64,000 bases of DNA from Allosaccharopolyspora coralli (GTDB lineage: Bacteria > Actinomycetota > Actinomycetes > Mycobacteriales > Pseudonocardiaceae), in NCBI RefSeq assembly GCF_009664835.1, contig NZ_CP045929.1, positions 3,348,001 to 3,412,000 of the forward strand, read 5' to 3'. The position numbers and the translations under genes are program-made. Of the stretch, positions 43,185-52,523 are shown in pieces; position 1 is the stretch's first letter, and each line of letters begins with the position of its first letter. Under the pieces are notes generated by a model. The model searched no databases. It had not been told where the DNA came from and saw nothing but the letters and a program-made list of their open reading frames with translations.

Positions 43185-43646
43185 GTGCAGGAGAGCGGCA
43201 GGCCCGGTCTGCTCGGCCGTTACTGGCGGCTGGTGAGCCGATACGCGGCGGCCTCGGCCGTCGCGACGGTCGTCAGCCAGCTCGTGTTCCTCGCGTCCTA
43301 CAGCCTCGGGGCCCCGCCACCGCTGGCCACGATGCTCGCCTGGCTGTGCGGAGCGATCCCGAACTTCCTGCTCAACCGTCGAACCTGGGGCGGCGGCGAC
43401 GCCGTTCGCGGCGAGCTCGCACGGTTCGCGATCGTGTCCGTCGGGACCGCGGTGCTCGCCGCGCTCGTCACCACCGGTGTCGAACAGCTCGCCGTCACCT
43501 GGTTCGCGAATTCACGGCCGACGCAGGTCGCGTTGGTGCAGGCCGCGTTCCTCGGGACCTATGTGGCGATGTTCGTGGTGAAGTTCTTCCTCATCGACCG
43601 GTTCGTGTTCACCGCGCACCGCAAGGACGTCAGCACCGAGGCCTGA
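43185..43646 (+). CDS. GtrA-family membrane protein
   Basis: A 153-residue protein with four membrane helices of the GtrA family, which are thought to flip polyprenyl-phosphate-linked sugars across the membrane. Signatures are YAAASAVATVVSQLVFLASY, the FLLNRRTWGG turn after helix 2, and the ending VKFFLIDRFVF. GTG start at 43185. It converges on the fused glycosyltransferase gene (34-base gap) and probably flips the polyprenyl-phosphate sugar made by that GT2 domain. Confidence 0.87.
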   Translation: MQESGRPGLLGRYWRLVSRYAAASAVATVVSQLVFLASYSLGAPPPLATMLAWLCGAIPNFLLNRRTWGGGDAVRGELARFAIVSVGTAVLAALVTTGVEQLAVTWFANSRPTQVALVQAAFLGTYVAMFVVKFFLIDRFVFTAHRKDVSTEA

Positions 43647-43680
43647 GCGCCGGTGCCGGTGTCCTCCGTGGCCGGTGTCG

Positions 43681-46023
43681 TCAGTGGTGTCCGGTGGAAC
43701 CGGCGGTCGCCGCGGAGACGTTGTCGTCGACCCGGTCCTGCGCACGGCGGGATTCCTCGCGACGCTCCCGCCACAAGGTGCCGAGCACGACCTTCGTGTA
43801 GCGGTAGCCGTAGAGGATGTTGTTGCCCTTCTTGCTCTCCCCTGCCGACCGTTCCAGCATCGTCATCGGCTTCTCCAGCACCCGGTAGCCGTGCGCGAGG
43901 ACGCCGACCAGTAGTTCCGACGACTGGTACTGGTTCTGTTCCAGCCGGACAGTGTTCGCGACCTCGACCTTCATGCCACGGAACCCGAACGAGGTGTCGG
44001 TGACCGTCTGGCCGGTCAGTGCGCTGACGACCCAGGCGAACACGTAGGTCCCGGCCTTGCGCAGCCCGTCGGTGGTCTCGCTGCGGCCGAGGCGTCGCGA
44101 CCCGGTGACGAAGTCGGCCTCGTCGTCGATCAGCGGCTGCAGCAGGCTCGGCAGCTCGGCGATGTCGTACTGGCCGTCGGCGTCGGTGGTGACCACGTAC
44201 TTCGCGCCCCGCTCCCCGGCGAGCCGGTAGCCGAGGCGCAGCGCCGCGCCCTGTCCGCGATTCGTCGGCACGACGCAGGTGTAGGCGTTGTGCTGCTTGG
44301 CCACGTCGGCGGTGTCGTCGGAGGCGCCGTCGACGACGACGAGCGTGTCCACGTCGAGCCCGCAGCTAGTGCTCGGCATCCCGTCGAGCACGTCGGCGAT
44401 CGCGGCTTCCTCGTTGTAGGCGGCGATGAGGACGACGACCGGAGCGAATCCCTGGTCGCCGTACCGCTCCGCGTAGTCGTCCAGCGCAGTGCGGTCCACC
44501 TCGTCGGGGAACGTCGCGGTCATGTCGCTCTCCTTCGGGGCCGCCCGAGCCGGCCGGCCTGTCGGTGTCACGGAGCTCGCCTCCGCCGACTCCCCGCCGG
44601 CGTCGTCGGGTCTCCGCCCGAATATGGCTGTGAGCCCCAGCGCTCCTGCGATCGGCAGCAGCACCAGTGCGGGCAACTGGTAACGCCACGAGAATTCCAT
44701 AGCGGCCGCCGTGGACAGTACGGTGGTCGCCAGTCCCGCGGGCAGCAGGCACGCCGCACGCAATCCGGATCGTCTCGCCCTCCCCACGCCCAGCATCGCA
44801 GCCACCGACGCGAGCAGCAGCACACCCAGTACGGTACCCGGGGTGTACCCGTAGCTGAGCTGGTACGAGCGCAGCCAAGAAGCCAGCTCGACGTCGACGT
44901 AGAGTTCGCCGTCGTCGTAGCGCTCCAGATACTCCATCACGTACCACTCGGGTATGTCGTGGAACGGGTACTGCAGCTGGAACTGCCAGCGATCCAGCGG
45001 CACGTCGCCGGGGCTCTGCGTGCGGGTCGGCGCGAATCCCTTGAGGAAGTCGCGGACGACGCCGCTGACGACGTCGCCGGGCTGGTTCAGCACGACCTTC
45101 TTCGCGAACGAACTCTGCGCGGCGGCGTAGTCGAAGCCTTCCGGGAGGGATTCGAGGACCCCGGGGTAGGCGAAGACGTGGATGTAGAAGTCGATGCCGC
45201 GTTCCTGCCGTTCCTCGACCGGCTCGTCCGGGCAGACGATCTCCTCTTCCGGAGTCAGGTCGAGTGCCGCGCAGTCGGCGACGACGGCCGTCCGTCCGTA
45301 GACGACGCTGCCGGTGGTGCCGCTGAGCGCGAAGTTCCCGGTCGTCGACAGCGTGTAGAAACCGTAGCCGACGACCACGGCCAGGAACGCCGCCGTCAGC
45401 GCGGCCGCCGTCCCGATCCGGCGCAGCCACCCGCCCTTCGGGCGCATACCGGCTGCGACCAGCACGAACACCACGGCCGGGACGATGAGGGTGAGGCCGA
45501 CGAGACGCACCAGTACCGAGAGGCCGAGAACCAGGCCGGCGAGCGCGGCCACTTTCGGGCCGGGCGGGCCCCACCAGGTCAGCAGCGCGACCGCACCGAG
45601 CAGCAACACCTGGAAGAGCAGATCGGACATGATCATGTGCTCGATCTGCACCTGGTAGGCGTCCAGCAGCACCGGTGCGCAGGCCAGTGCGGCCAGCCAG
45701 TTCCGCACGCCGAGCCGCCGCAGCAGCACGTAGATCGCGACGCCGAGCAGGATCCCGATGAGGTGCTGTGCGCCGACGACGAACGCGAAGTCACCCGCGA
45801 AGGGTGCGAGCAGCATCAACGGCCCCAGCATCAGGACCTCGTAGCCGATCGGGTTGATCCCGCCGGGGTAGAACACGCCCAGGTCCTCGAGGTACCGGAA
45901 CGAGTCGATGTAGAGCAGCGCCGGCTGGTACGCGAGCTGGGTGATCACCCGGAGTGTGGCGCCGCCGAGGACGAGCAGCGCCAGCAGCCAGTGCCGACGC
46001 AGCAGACGCGCCACCGCCGTCAC
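43681..46023 (-). CDS. Fused membrane glycosyltransferase (GT-C-like) and GT2 polyprenyl-phosphate sugar transferase
   Basis: One 780-residue frame. Residues 1 to about 470 are a multi-pass membrane protein with about ten helices (from RRHWLLALLVLGGATLRVIT) and a large external loop, like GT-C/PMT-type transferases that take sugars from polyprenyl phosphate. A hydrophilic linker (about 470-500) joins a C-terminal GT2 domain like dolichyl-phosphate-mannose synthase: VVVLIAAYNEEAAI, VVDGASDDT, the DXD motif in TTDADGQYDI, and TDTSFGFRGMK. An internal ATG at 44523 has AAGGAG seven bases before it, so the GT2 part could also be made alone. The GTG at 46023 overlaps the epimerase stop (GTGA). Together the halves could load and use a lipid-linked sugar. 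Confidence 0.82.
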   Translation of the reverse strand: MTAVARLLRRHWLLALLVLGGATLRVITQLAYQPALLYIDSFRYLEDLGVFYPGGINPIGYEVLMLGPLMLLAPFAGDFAFVVGAQHLIGILLGVAIYVLLRRLGVRNWLAALACAPVLLDAYQVQIEHMIMSDLLFQVLLLGAVALLTWWGPPGPKVAALAGLVLGLSVLVRLVGLTLIVPAVVFVLVAAGMRPKGGWLRRIGTAAALTAAFLAVVVGYGFYTLSTTGNFALSGTTGSVVYGRTAVVADCAALDLTPEEEIVCPDEPVEERQERGIDFYIHVFAYPGVLESLPEGFDYAAAQSSFAKKVVLNQPGDVVSGVVRDFLKGFAPTRTQSPGDVPLDRWQFQLQYPFHDIPEWYVMEYLERYDDGELYVDVELASWLRSYQLSYGYTPGTVLGVLLLASVAAMLGVGRARRSGLRAACLLPAGLATTVLSTAAAMEFSWRYQLPALVLLPIAGALGLTAIFGRRPDDAGGESAEASSVTPTGRPARAAPKESDMTATFPDEVDRTALDDYAERYGDQGFAPVVVLIAAYNEEAAIADVLDGMPSTSCGLDVDTLVVVDGASDDTADVAKQHNAYTCVVPTNRGQGAALRLGYRLAGERGAKYVVTTDADGQYDIAELPSLLQPLIDDEADFVTGSRRLGRSETTDGLRKAGTYVFAWVVSALTGQTVTDTSFGFRGMKVEVANTVRLEQNQYQSSELLVGVLAHGYRVLEKPMTMLERSAGESKKGNNILYGYRYTKVVLGTLWRERREESRRAQDRVDDNVSAATAGSTGHH

Positions 46024-46991
46024 GGTGTTCCGTCGGCGGCCGCGGCGCGGAAGTCGTCCCACACCGTACGAAGACCGTCGGTCAGTCCCATCGTCGGCGT
46101 GTAGCCGAGTTCGCGCTTGGCGGTGGAGACGTCGACGATGACCGCGGGCATCTCCCCCTGCTTGGCGGGCACGTGCTCGACCGGCAGCGGCTCGCCGGTG
46201 GCGGCGCGGACGGCCTCGATGAGCTGCGTGACCGAAATGGACTCACCGGAACCGATGATCGCGCTGCCGGTGTACTGCTTGTCGAAGGCGGCCATGATGC
46301 CCTGGACCACGTCGGAGAGGTGGACGAAGTCCCTGCTCTGCGAGCCGTCGCCGTAGACCTCCACACCCTCGCCCGCCAGCGCGGCGCGCATCAGTCGGGG
46401 GATGAAGCTGTCCTTGTGTCCCATCCCCGGGCCGTAGATGTTGGTGAACCGCAGCGAGGCGGTCGCGAGGCCGTAGGCACCGGCGTAACCGGAGAGCAGC
46501 ATCTCGCCCGCCGCCTTCGTGGCCCCGTACGGGGTGAGCGGCTGCAGCGGCAGGTCCTCGGAGATCGTGCCGTGGCCGATGTCGCCGACGACGGCGTTGG
46601 TGGAGGCGAGCACGAACTGCCCGATGCCGCGCTGCCGCGCGAGTTCCAGCAGCTCGTGGGTGACCCGCACGTTCGTCTCGAAGGTCTCGGCGGGCTGCTC
46701 GGCCGACTTGAGCACGGAGGTGATGGCCGCGAGGTGGATGACGCCGGTGCACCCCTCGGAGAGGGCGCGGTCGCGCACGTCGGGGTCGGCGAGCTCGCCC
46801 TGCACGTGCGTCACGCGGTCGTCGCGCACCGAGGCGGGCAGTGGCTCGCGGTCGGCCACCACGACGGACGTGCCGCGGTCGAGGAGCGCCCGGACCACGG
46901 CCCGGCCGACGAACCCGGAGCCCCCGGTGACGACGACCCGGCCGGCGCGGCCGCTGCTGTCAGGTGTGGAAGAGGTCACGCTGCTGGTCAC
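46020..46991 (-). CDS. NAD-dependent sugar-nucleotide epimerase/dehydratase
   Basis: A 323-residue extended SDR protein with VVTGGSGFVGRAVVRALL, the catalytic YGATKAAGE (Tyr-x-x-x-Lys) and TNIYGPGMGHKDSFIPRLM. It resembles UDP-glucose 4-epimerase-type enzymes and would supply or remodel the nucleotide sugar used by the glycosyltransferase that follows with a 4-base overlap. The substrate is not determined. GTG start at 46991; no ribosome site is obvious. Confidence 0.85.
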   Translation of the reverse strand: MTSSVTSSTPDSSGRAGRVVVTGGSGFVGRAVVRALLDRGTSVVVADREPLPASVRDDRVTHVQGELADPDVRDRALSEGCTGVIHLAAITSVLKSAEQPAETFETNVRVTHELLELARQRGIGQFVLASTNAVVGDIGHGTISEDLPLQPLTPYGATKAAGEMLLSGYAGAYGLATASLRFTNIYGPGMGHKDSFIPRLMRAALAGEGVEVYGDGSQSRDFVHLSDVVQGIMAAFDKQYTGSAIIGSGESISVTQLIEAVRAATGEPLPVEHVPAKQGEMPAVIVDVSTAKRELGYTPTMGLTDGLRTVWDDFRAAAADGTP

Positions 46992-47102
46992 GCGCCGACT
47001 CTAACCGGACCCGCATGGGGTCACTGTCAAGGCATGCCGGTCCTGGCCTTGTGCTGCGACACCGTGACGGGCCCGCGACCGTTCCGGAATGGACTCCCCG
47101 CC

Positions 47103-47540
47103 TCACCCGGCGAAGAGGTCCCGCAGCCCGCGCAGTCCGGTGCCGAACACGCCTCCGCTGAAGAACTCGACGAGTTCGGTTTCGTCGGCACCCTCCGAGT
47201 CGAAGTCCGCGTACCACTCGACGAAGGTGTCCGCGGTAGCGGTGACCGGCCGGACCCGGATCGTGGCCCGGTACCGGCGCACCGAGAACGCGCTCTTCAG
47301 GATGTCGTAGGTCATCGAACGGTCGCCGTCGTCGAGCGCGACGAGCCGCTCCACCACCGCGCCGCCGTCACCGAGCGTCAGATGCCGCACCGCGCCGACC
47401 TCGACGGCGGGCGGCGCCCCTTCGAGTTCGCTTCCGGTGATCGCGGGATGCCAGTCGGGCAGCCCGTTGAACTCCCGCACCCGGCTCCACACGTCCTGCG
47501 CGCCCGCAGGCACGACCGCACTCGCGTATGCCCTGGTCAT
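47103..47540 (-). CDS. SRPBCC-family protein
   Basis: A 145-residue helix-grip (polyketide cyclase/START-like) protein; VVPAGAQDVWSRVREFNGLPDWHP is the family opening. It would bind a small hydrophobic ligand. It ends an apparent operon with the Tm-1-like and PEP-hydrolase-like genes upstream (15-base gap), so its ligand may be related to theirs. No specific function can be assigned. Confidence 0.82.
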   Translation of the reverse strand: MTRAYASAVVPAGAQDVWSRVREFNGLPDWHPAITGSELEGAPPAVEVGAVRHLTLGDGGAVVERLVALDDGDRSMTYDILKSAFSVRRYRATIRVRPVTATADTFVEWYADFDSEGADETELVEFFSGGVFGTGLRGLRDLFAG

Positions 47541-47555
47541 CTCGCCTCCTGTTGG

Positions 47556-48383
47556 TCACCGGGTTCTGATTCGGGTGAACGCCTCGGTCTGTCGGGTCAG
47601 CGCCTGTTCGGTGGGCAGGCGTTCCATGCTGCTCGCGCCGTAGAACCCGTCACAGCGCGCGGTGCGGCTCAGGACGTACTCGGCGTCCTCTGGCATGGAG
47701 ATCGGGCCGCCGTGGCACAGCACGAGCACGTCGTCGCGTACCTCGGTGGCCGCCTGCGCCCACTCGTCGATGGAGGCGACGCAGTCGTCGAGGGTCTTGG
47801 CGGTGTCGGCACCGACCGAACCGCCGGTGGTCAGCCCCATGTGACAGACGATGATGTCGGCACCCGCCCGGGTCATGGCTCGAGCGTCGTCGGCGGAGAA
47901 CACGTACGGCGTTGTCAGCAGGTCGGCTTCGTGCGCTGCGGCGACGAGCTCCACCTCGAGCTGGTAGCTCATGCCGGTCTCTTCGAGGTTGGCGCGGAAG
48001 GTGCCGTCGATGAGCCCTACCGTCGGGAAGTTCTGGATCCCGGCGAAGCCCAAGTCGCCCAGTTCCCGCAGGAAGCGCTCCCGCATCATGAACGGGTCGG
48101 TGCCGTTGACGCCGGCGAGCACGGGCGTGTGGCGCACGACGGGCAGTACCTCGGGCGCCATGTCGACGACGATGTCGTTGGCGTTGCCGTAGGCGAGCAG
48201 CCCGGCGAGCGAGCCGCGCCCGGCCATCCGGTAGCGACCCGAGTTGTACAGCACGATCAGGTCGATGCCGCCCGCCTCTTCGCACTTCGCGGAGAGCCCG
48301 GTTCCGGCACCGCCGCCGACGATCGACTCGCCGCGCGCGACCTTCTCGTGGAAACGCCGCATCAGCTCGGCGCGTTGGGGCAT
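47556..48383 (-). CDS. PEP hydrolase/isomerase-family TIM-barrel protein
   Basis: A 275-residue TIM-barrel protein of the phosphoenolpyruvate hydrolase family. Motifs include [21 protein letters not shown], the [13 protein letters not shown] loop, [19 protein letters not shown] and [12 protein letters not shown]. In many bacteria and fungi this domain is encoded with or fused to a Tm-1-like ATP-binding protein, as here. The pathway is not known to me. ATG at 48383 follows AGGAGG. Confidence 0.84.
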   Translation of the reverse strand: MPQRAELMRRFHEKVARGESIVGGGAGTGLSAKCEEAGGIDLIVLYNSGRYRMAGRGSLAGLLAYGNANDIVVDMAPEVLPVVRHTPVLAGVNGTDPFMMRERFLRELGDLGFAGIQNFPTVGLIDGTFRANLEETGMSYQLEVELVAAAHEADLLTTPYVFSADDARAMTRAGADIIVCHMGLTTGGSVGADTAKTLDDCVASIDEWAQAATEVRDDVLVLCHGGPISMPEDAEYVLSRTARCDGFYGASSMERLPTEQALTRQTEAFTRIRTR

Positions 48384-48400
48384 CGATCCTCCTGAAACGC

Positions 48401-49591
48401 TCACGCCGGGGAGACCTCGTGGAACTGGTCGAGCAGGGTGCTGACGAACTCCGGGTCGTTGATCGCGTGCGGGGACCGCACGAGACGCCGCTGGTCGGTC
48501 TGGTGGAGTTCGCGTTCGATCGTGTCGAACAGCACGGCGTCCGTCTCCGGATCGTGGAACGGCTGGCCGGCGACGTCCAGCAGGGACACACCACCTTCCG
48601 GCAGCACGAACCGAACCGGCCCCTCGCACGCGTTGAGTTTGCGCGCGAGGAACTCACCGATGCGTCGACACTCGTCGGCGTTCGTTCGCATCAGAGTGAC
48701 CTGCGGGTTGTGCGCGTAGAGGGTGCGGTCGCGGTAATGCTCGGGCACGGTCGCGCCGAAGTTGACCATGTCGAGAGCGCCGCACGAACCGACGTAGGGC
48801 ACGCGGCTGCGGGCGATCGCGTCGAGCCGCTGCTCGCCCGCGCTCATCACCCCGCCGGCGACGAGATCGCAGACTTCCGTCGTGGTCACGTCGAGCACGG
48901 CCGCCACCAAGCCATCGTCGACGAGTTTCTCCATGGCGCGCCCACCGGTTCCGGTGCAGTGGAAGACCAACGGGTCGTACGCGTCGTGCAGGCGTTCGCT
49001 GAGCGCGGTGACGCACGGCGTCGTCACACCGAACATCGACAGCGCCACCGCAGGCAGGTCCGCCACGTCGGGCACCGGGTGCGTGATCGCACCGAGCAGC
49101 GCGTGCGCGGCGTTGCCGAGGACTCGACGGGAGATCCGGTTCAGCCCGGCGACATCGGTCACCGACGGGAACAGCACCACGTCGCTGTAGTCCACATAGG
49201 ACGACGTGTCGCCAGAGGCCACAGTGGACACGACGTACTTCGGGACTCCCACCGGGAGGGCGCGCAACGCGGGCGCCAGCAGTGCGGTGCCGCCCGAACC
49301 TCCGAGCCCCAGTACCCCGGCGACGTCCTCACGGGAGGGCAGGAACCGTTCGAACGCGGTCGCCATCGCTGAGACGGCACTCCCCCGGTCGCCCGTGAAC
49401 ACGGCGTTCACCCCGTCGGGATGGTGCGCAGCGACCTGCTGGGCCGAGACGCTCACCGAACCGTGCTCGGGCGTGCCTGAGGTGCTCAGGTCGACGGTCA
49501 CCACATCCGAACCCGCCGCGAGCAGCGAGGCGACATGATGCAGCTCGGCACCCTTCGTGTCGAAGGTCCCCACGACGTAAGCGCTACCCAT
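48401..49591 (-). CDS. Tm-1-like ATP-binding protein (UPF0261)
   Basis: A 396-residue protein of the UPF0261/Tm-1 family. It begins [20 protein letters not shown], the usual opening, with [19 protein letters not shown] and [18 protein letters not shown] later. In plants the fused homologue Tm-1 binds ATP and a viral replicase; the bacterial role is unclear. It sits 17 bases before the PEP-hydrolase-like partner and is probably the first gene of a three-gene operon with the SRPBCC protein. Confidence 0.87.
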   Translation of the reverse strand: MGSAYVVGTFDTKGAELHHVASLLAAGSDVVTVDLSTSGTPEHGSVSVSAQQVAAHHPDGVNAVFTGDRGSAVSAMATAFERFLPSREDVAGVLGLGGSGGTALLAPALRALPVGVPKYVVSTVASGDTSSYVDYSDVVLFPSVTDVAGLNRISRRVLGNAAHALLGAITHPVPDVADLPAVALSMFGVTTPCVTALSERLHDAYDPLVFHCTGTGGRAMEKLVDDGLVAAVLDVTTTEVCDLVAGGVMSAGEQRLDAIARSRVPYVGSCGALDMVNFGATVPEHYRDRTLYAHNPQVTLMRTNADECRRIGEFLARKLNACEGPVRFVLPEGGVSLLDVAGQPFHDPETDAVLFDTIERELHQTDQRRLVRSPHAINDPEFVSTLLDQFHEVSPA

Positions 49592-49694
49592 CGCCCCTCC
49601 GATCTCCGTCGACGCCTCCCGGAACCCTACTGCGACGACGCCGAAGCCACATCCCGTTGATCAGGTGACGGACGATGTCCAGCGAGGCCGCCGA

Positions 49695-50075
49695 TCAATA
49701 TCGGTTCAGCCGCTGCTGCACCCTGGAGATGTCCTCCCGCACACTCCCCATCGCTCGCTCGAACTCGGTAGTCACCTGCTGGAGATCGTCCGCGAGCACG
49801 CCGAGCACCCCGTCGCTCTCCCGTACACGACGGTCGAGATCGTCGAAGGCGTCGTTCACGGCATCTGCCACGGCCCTCCCCAGCCACTGCGAATCAGCCC
49901 GCCCGGTCACCACAGGGTCCAGAGACACCTCAGTCACTCGACCCTCAACCCCGACCGCTACCCGTATCCCGCCGTCACCGGCCACGCCCTCGCCTGCCAC
50001 CGCATCCGCTGCATGCGGCGTTGCGCCGTCACTTTGAAACCCTGCCTGCTCCTCGAGGAAACTCCCGCCGTCCAT
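49695..50075 (-). CDS. YbaB/EbfC-like protein beside the toxin module
   Basis: A 126-residue small acidic protein whose second half (EGRVTEVSLDPVVTGRADSQ, then a long helix) follows the YbaB/EbfC pattern found near type VII secretion loci in actinobacteria. The ATG at 50075 was chosen over one at 50135 because GGAGGGGAGAACG precedes it. It is divergent from the EspC-like gene with 115 bases between. It may be a partner or chaperone of the secreted toxin; this is inferred from position. Confidence 0.7.
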   Translation of the reverse strand: MDGGSFLEEQAGFQSDGATPHAADAVAGEGVAGDGGIRVAVGVEGRVTEVSLDPVVTGRADSQWLGRAVADAVNDAFDDLDRRVRESDGVLGVLADDLQQVTTEFERAMGSVREDISRVQQRLNRY

Positions 50076-50190
50076 CGTTCTCCCCTCCGCGCTGACGGCC
50101 CACTCATGTGCCGATTCCGCGTACACCCGGTCCATGATCAGGGTACGGTCCGATCGCCGAACGCGGATCGACTTCTGACAAGTGGGACAC

Positions 50191-50526
50191 ATGACCAACG
50201 GCTTCGCTGTCAACACCGAACACCTACGGCAGTCCGGTGGTCGCTTGCGTGCTCTCGGCGACGAGCGATCAGCGCACGCGAACGCTCGGCGCTTCCAGCT
50301 GTCCGGCAGCAACGCCGTTTGGGGCACGGACGAACCCGGTCTCGCGTTCGGAAGCGCATACGGCGAAGTCGCTCATCTCGCCGGTCGCGCACTGGAGTCC
50401 GTCGGCCAGGGCATCGCCGGACTCGGAACAGTACTGCGTGAGATCGCCGACGACATCGAAACAACGGATGATCAACACGCGGCGGCTCTCCAGCGCATCG
50501 CCGACGAGCTCGGTCCACCGCGATGA
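50191..50526 (+). CDS. ESX/type VII secretion EspC/WXG100-like protein
   Basis: A 111-residue helical protein that starts NGFAVNTEHLRQSGGRLRAL and continues with a mid-protein Trp-Gly (VWGTDEPGLAFG), the usual layout of EspC/WXG100-like partners exported through ESX. It probably forms a complex with the toxin encoded next, with which it overlaps by four bases (ATGA). No ESX secretion machinery is in the window. Confidence 0.72.
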   Translation: MTNGFAVNTEHLRQSGGRLRALGDERSAHANARRFQLSGSNAVWGTDEPGLAFGSAYGEVAHLAGRALESVGQGIAGLGTVLREIADDIETTDDQHAAALQRIADELGPPR

Positions 50527-51476
50527 GCGTGACACTGCCACCCGAACTGAGCGCACTTCTCCACGAGACCGGCGCAGCGTGGCCACAAGCCGACGAGGAC
50601 CGACTCTGTGACCTCGCCGCATCCTGGCGTGCCACGGCCAAGGAACTCGGGCAGACACACGCGCAGGCGACGGACGTCGCGCAAACCATCGTGGCCCGAC
50701 ACCAGGGCGCCGTGATCAACGCTTTCGAAGACTACTGGTCACAGGTGGACCGCCATCTCGCGATGAGCGTTGTCGCGACAGACCAGATCGCAAGCGGGTT
50801 GGAGGCGATGGCCCAGGCGACGTTGAGTACGAAGTCCTCCATCATCGACGTACTCGCCAGAGGCCACCAGGCGCGGACCGAGCTGCAGAGCACCAGCGCG
50901 ACGATCGCCGTGATCGGACCGCTCATCGGCCTACTCCTCCGGACTCTCGGTCGATTCCTCGCTACCTTGATCCGACAACTGGCGAGCACCATAGCGAATT
51001 GGTTTCGTCCCGCTTTCCGCGCGATCGGAAGATTCTTACAGGACATCATCGAGTTTTTCGCCGAAATCCTGCCCGAGCCCTCACCGGAGCCGTTGCCGCC
51101 ACCTCCGCCACCTCCATCGGAGCCGACGTACCCACGCGACCAACCACTGCCGCCCGCCCGGGAGCTCATCGACAACGGCACGGAGTACACCGACCCGGGA
51201 AAGCGCGGACGGTCCCTCCCACTCGAGTCGGAACCCAATTCGGTCCTCTACCTGCGAAATCCACCTGAGAACGGCGCAGTGAGCTGCTACACTGTTTACG
51301 ACAACAATGGTTTCGCCGTAAAGAGGGTCGACCTACAAGGTCGTGATCACGGTGGCGTGCCCACTCCGCATGTCGTCGACTACAAGGTCAACGTCAACCC
51401 CGAAACCGGCGAACAACACGTTGGTCAAATCAACAAGAAAAAGCCGAGGCCAGCCTCATCGAAGGAGATACCGTGA
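50523..51476 (+). CDS. Type VII-exported polymorphic toxin, type 24-like C-terminal domain
   Basis: A 317-residue protein. Residues 1-125 are WXG-like helices (AFEDYWSQVD). A hydrophobic segment follows (about 127-155), then a proline-rich linker (PLPPPPPPPSEP, about 190-205). The C-terminal part has the motif KRVDLQGRDHGGVPTPHVVDY followed by NPETGEQ, matching polymorphic toxin type 24 as I remember it. Bacteria use such toxins against competitors; the activity of this domain is not established. The last four bases overlap the candidate immunity gene. Assignment as a toxin is good from architecture; the domain type needs a profile search. Confidence 0.72.
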   Translation: MSVTLPPELSALLHETGAAWPQADEDRLCDLAASWRATAKELGQTHAQATDVAQTIVARHQGAVINAFEDYWSQVDRHLAMSVVATDQIASGLEAMAQATLSTKSSIIDVLARGHQARTELQSTSATIAVIGPLIGLLLRTLGRFLATLIRQLASTIANWFRPAFRAIGRFLQDIIEFFAEILPEPSPEPLPPPPPPPSEPTYPRDQPLPPARELIDNGTEYTDPGKRGRSLPLESEPNSVLYLRNPPENGAVSCYTVYDNNGFAVKRVDLQGRDHGGVPTPHVVDYKVNVNPETGEQHVGQINKKKPRPASSKEIP

Positions 51477-52447
51477 GCTCCCCACGTCAGCCGGAAGATC
51501 GTGCCGTGCCGCATTTTCTGACGCCGTGGCGGGAACTCAACGGTGACGATTTCGGGCCGCTGGATTACCTGAATCAAGAAACGGCAATCCCATTCGTCGT
51601 CGCATCACAATGGCTGTTTTGCCCAGCGTTCGAAGAATACCGAGGATGCATTATCCTGGAAGGGCGAATCGACAGACCGAGCGATCCAATCATCGATGAT
51701 TGGATCGAACAATTTCAAGGGGACCTGTCGCGGACCGAGGAAAAGTGCAACCTCACGACCCTGTACGATGTTTTCGGTGGCTCCGATACGGGACCTTACG
51801 ACGACGACTTGTCCCAGCTCGCGCAGACTTTGGCGCACTGCTGGGATGCACTGCTGAAAAAAGAGTTCCCCGACCGGGAGTTCATCGTCGAGGTGTACGA
51901 CACCGAGGAGTCCTACGGCCCCCAGGTCACGTTTTACAGCAAACCGCCGGAAACCCCTTGCGCGAGCGCAGTCGTCGTCTACGATCTGGCAACCGGTCAG
52001 TTTCCCTCACTGAGGGATGTCCCCGACGCCGTCCACGTCGATCTTCCGCCGTCACTGCTGGCCCGGTTCGCTCAACTACCGACCCGGTCGACGCTGCTTC
52101 GAGAAGTCGACCTCCGCTCGGTGACGGACATGACGACGCTACTCGCCAGCTTCGCTGCCCATGCCACCACTCTGACGGAAGCATTCGCACAGTCACCCCT
52201 GGAAGCGTTGTTGTTCACCAAGTTCGAACAACTCTGGGTCAAAGACCGCAGTCTTGCCGAACAGTTCGTCACCGAACTCCCAGCAGCACTGGCCGCCGCA
52301 CGCGCGGCGGGACGGAATCGGCACGTCGCGCTGGTCGACCTGTCGAGCCCCACGGCGGACGCGGTACTCGACCATCTGCGCTGGACCACGACCGGGACCG
52401 AGCCATCCGCACCGATCCCGGTCTTCCACTACCCACCGTCCGCATGA
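51473..52447 (+). CDS. Candidate immunity protein for the type VII toxin
   Basis: A 324-residue cytoplasmic acidic protein with no signal or membrane segment. The first 150 residues are rich in Asp, Glu and aromatics (GDDFGPLDYLNQE, DDWIEQFQGDLS). The second half is Leu/Ala-rich and helical. I recognise no family. It begins inside the toxin stop codon (GTGA), the standard place for an immunity gene. The 5' third uses more A/T-ending codons than its neighbours (GAATACCGAGGATGC, ATTATCCTGG), which suggests recent transfer. Confidence 0.6.
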   Translation: MSSPRQPEDRAVPHFLTPWRELNGDDFGPLDYLNQETAIPFVVASQWLFCPAFEEYRGCIILEGRIDRPSDPIIDDWIEQFQGDLSRTEEKCNLTTLYDVFGGSDTGPYDDDLSQLAQTLAHCWDALLKKEFPDREFIVEVYDTEESYGPQVTFYSKPPETPCASAVVVYDLATGQFPSLRDVPDAVHVDLPPSLLARFAQLPTRSTLLREVDLRSVTDMTTLLASFAAHATTLTEAFAQSPLEALLFTKFEQLWVKDRSLAEQFVTELPAALAAARAAGRNRHVALVDLSSPTADAVLDHLRWTTTGTEPSAPIPVFHYPPSA

Positions 52448-52523
52448 CTTCCGGCGCGAACAGAGCTGCGCCGCGCTTGCGCTTCCCCAGCCGCCCCCAG
52501 CCGCTCACCTCCCGCCGCAACTT

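Noticed and set aside
41551-43236. 561-codon plus-strand frame opposite sqdB
   Set aside because: Antisense shadow; the minus strand carries an unmistakable SQD1-like protein.
44523-46023. Treating the membrane half of the fused glycosyltransferase as a separate gene with a stop near 44530
   Set aside because: No stop codon exists between the halves in the given sequence, so it is reported as one gene with a possible internal start.
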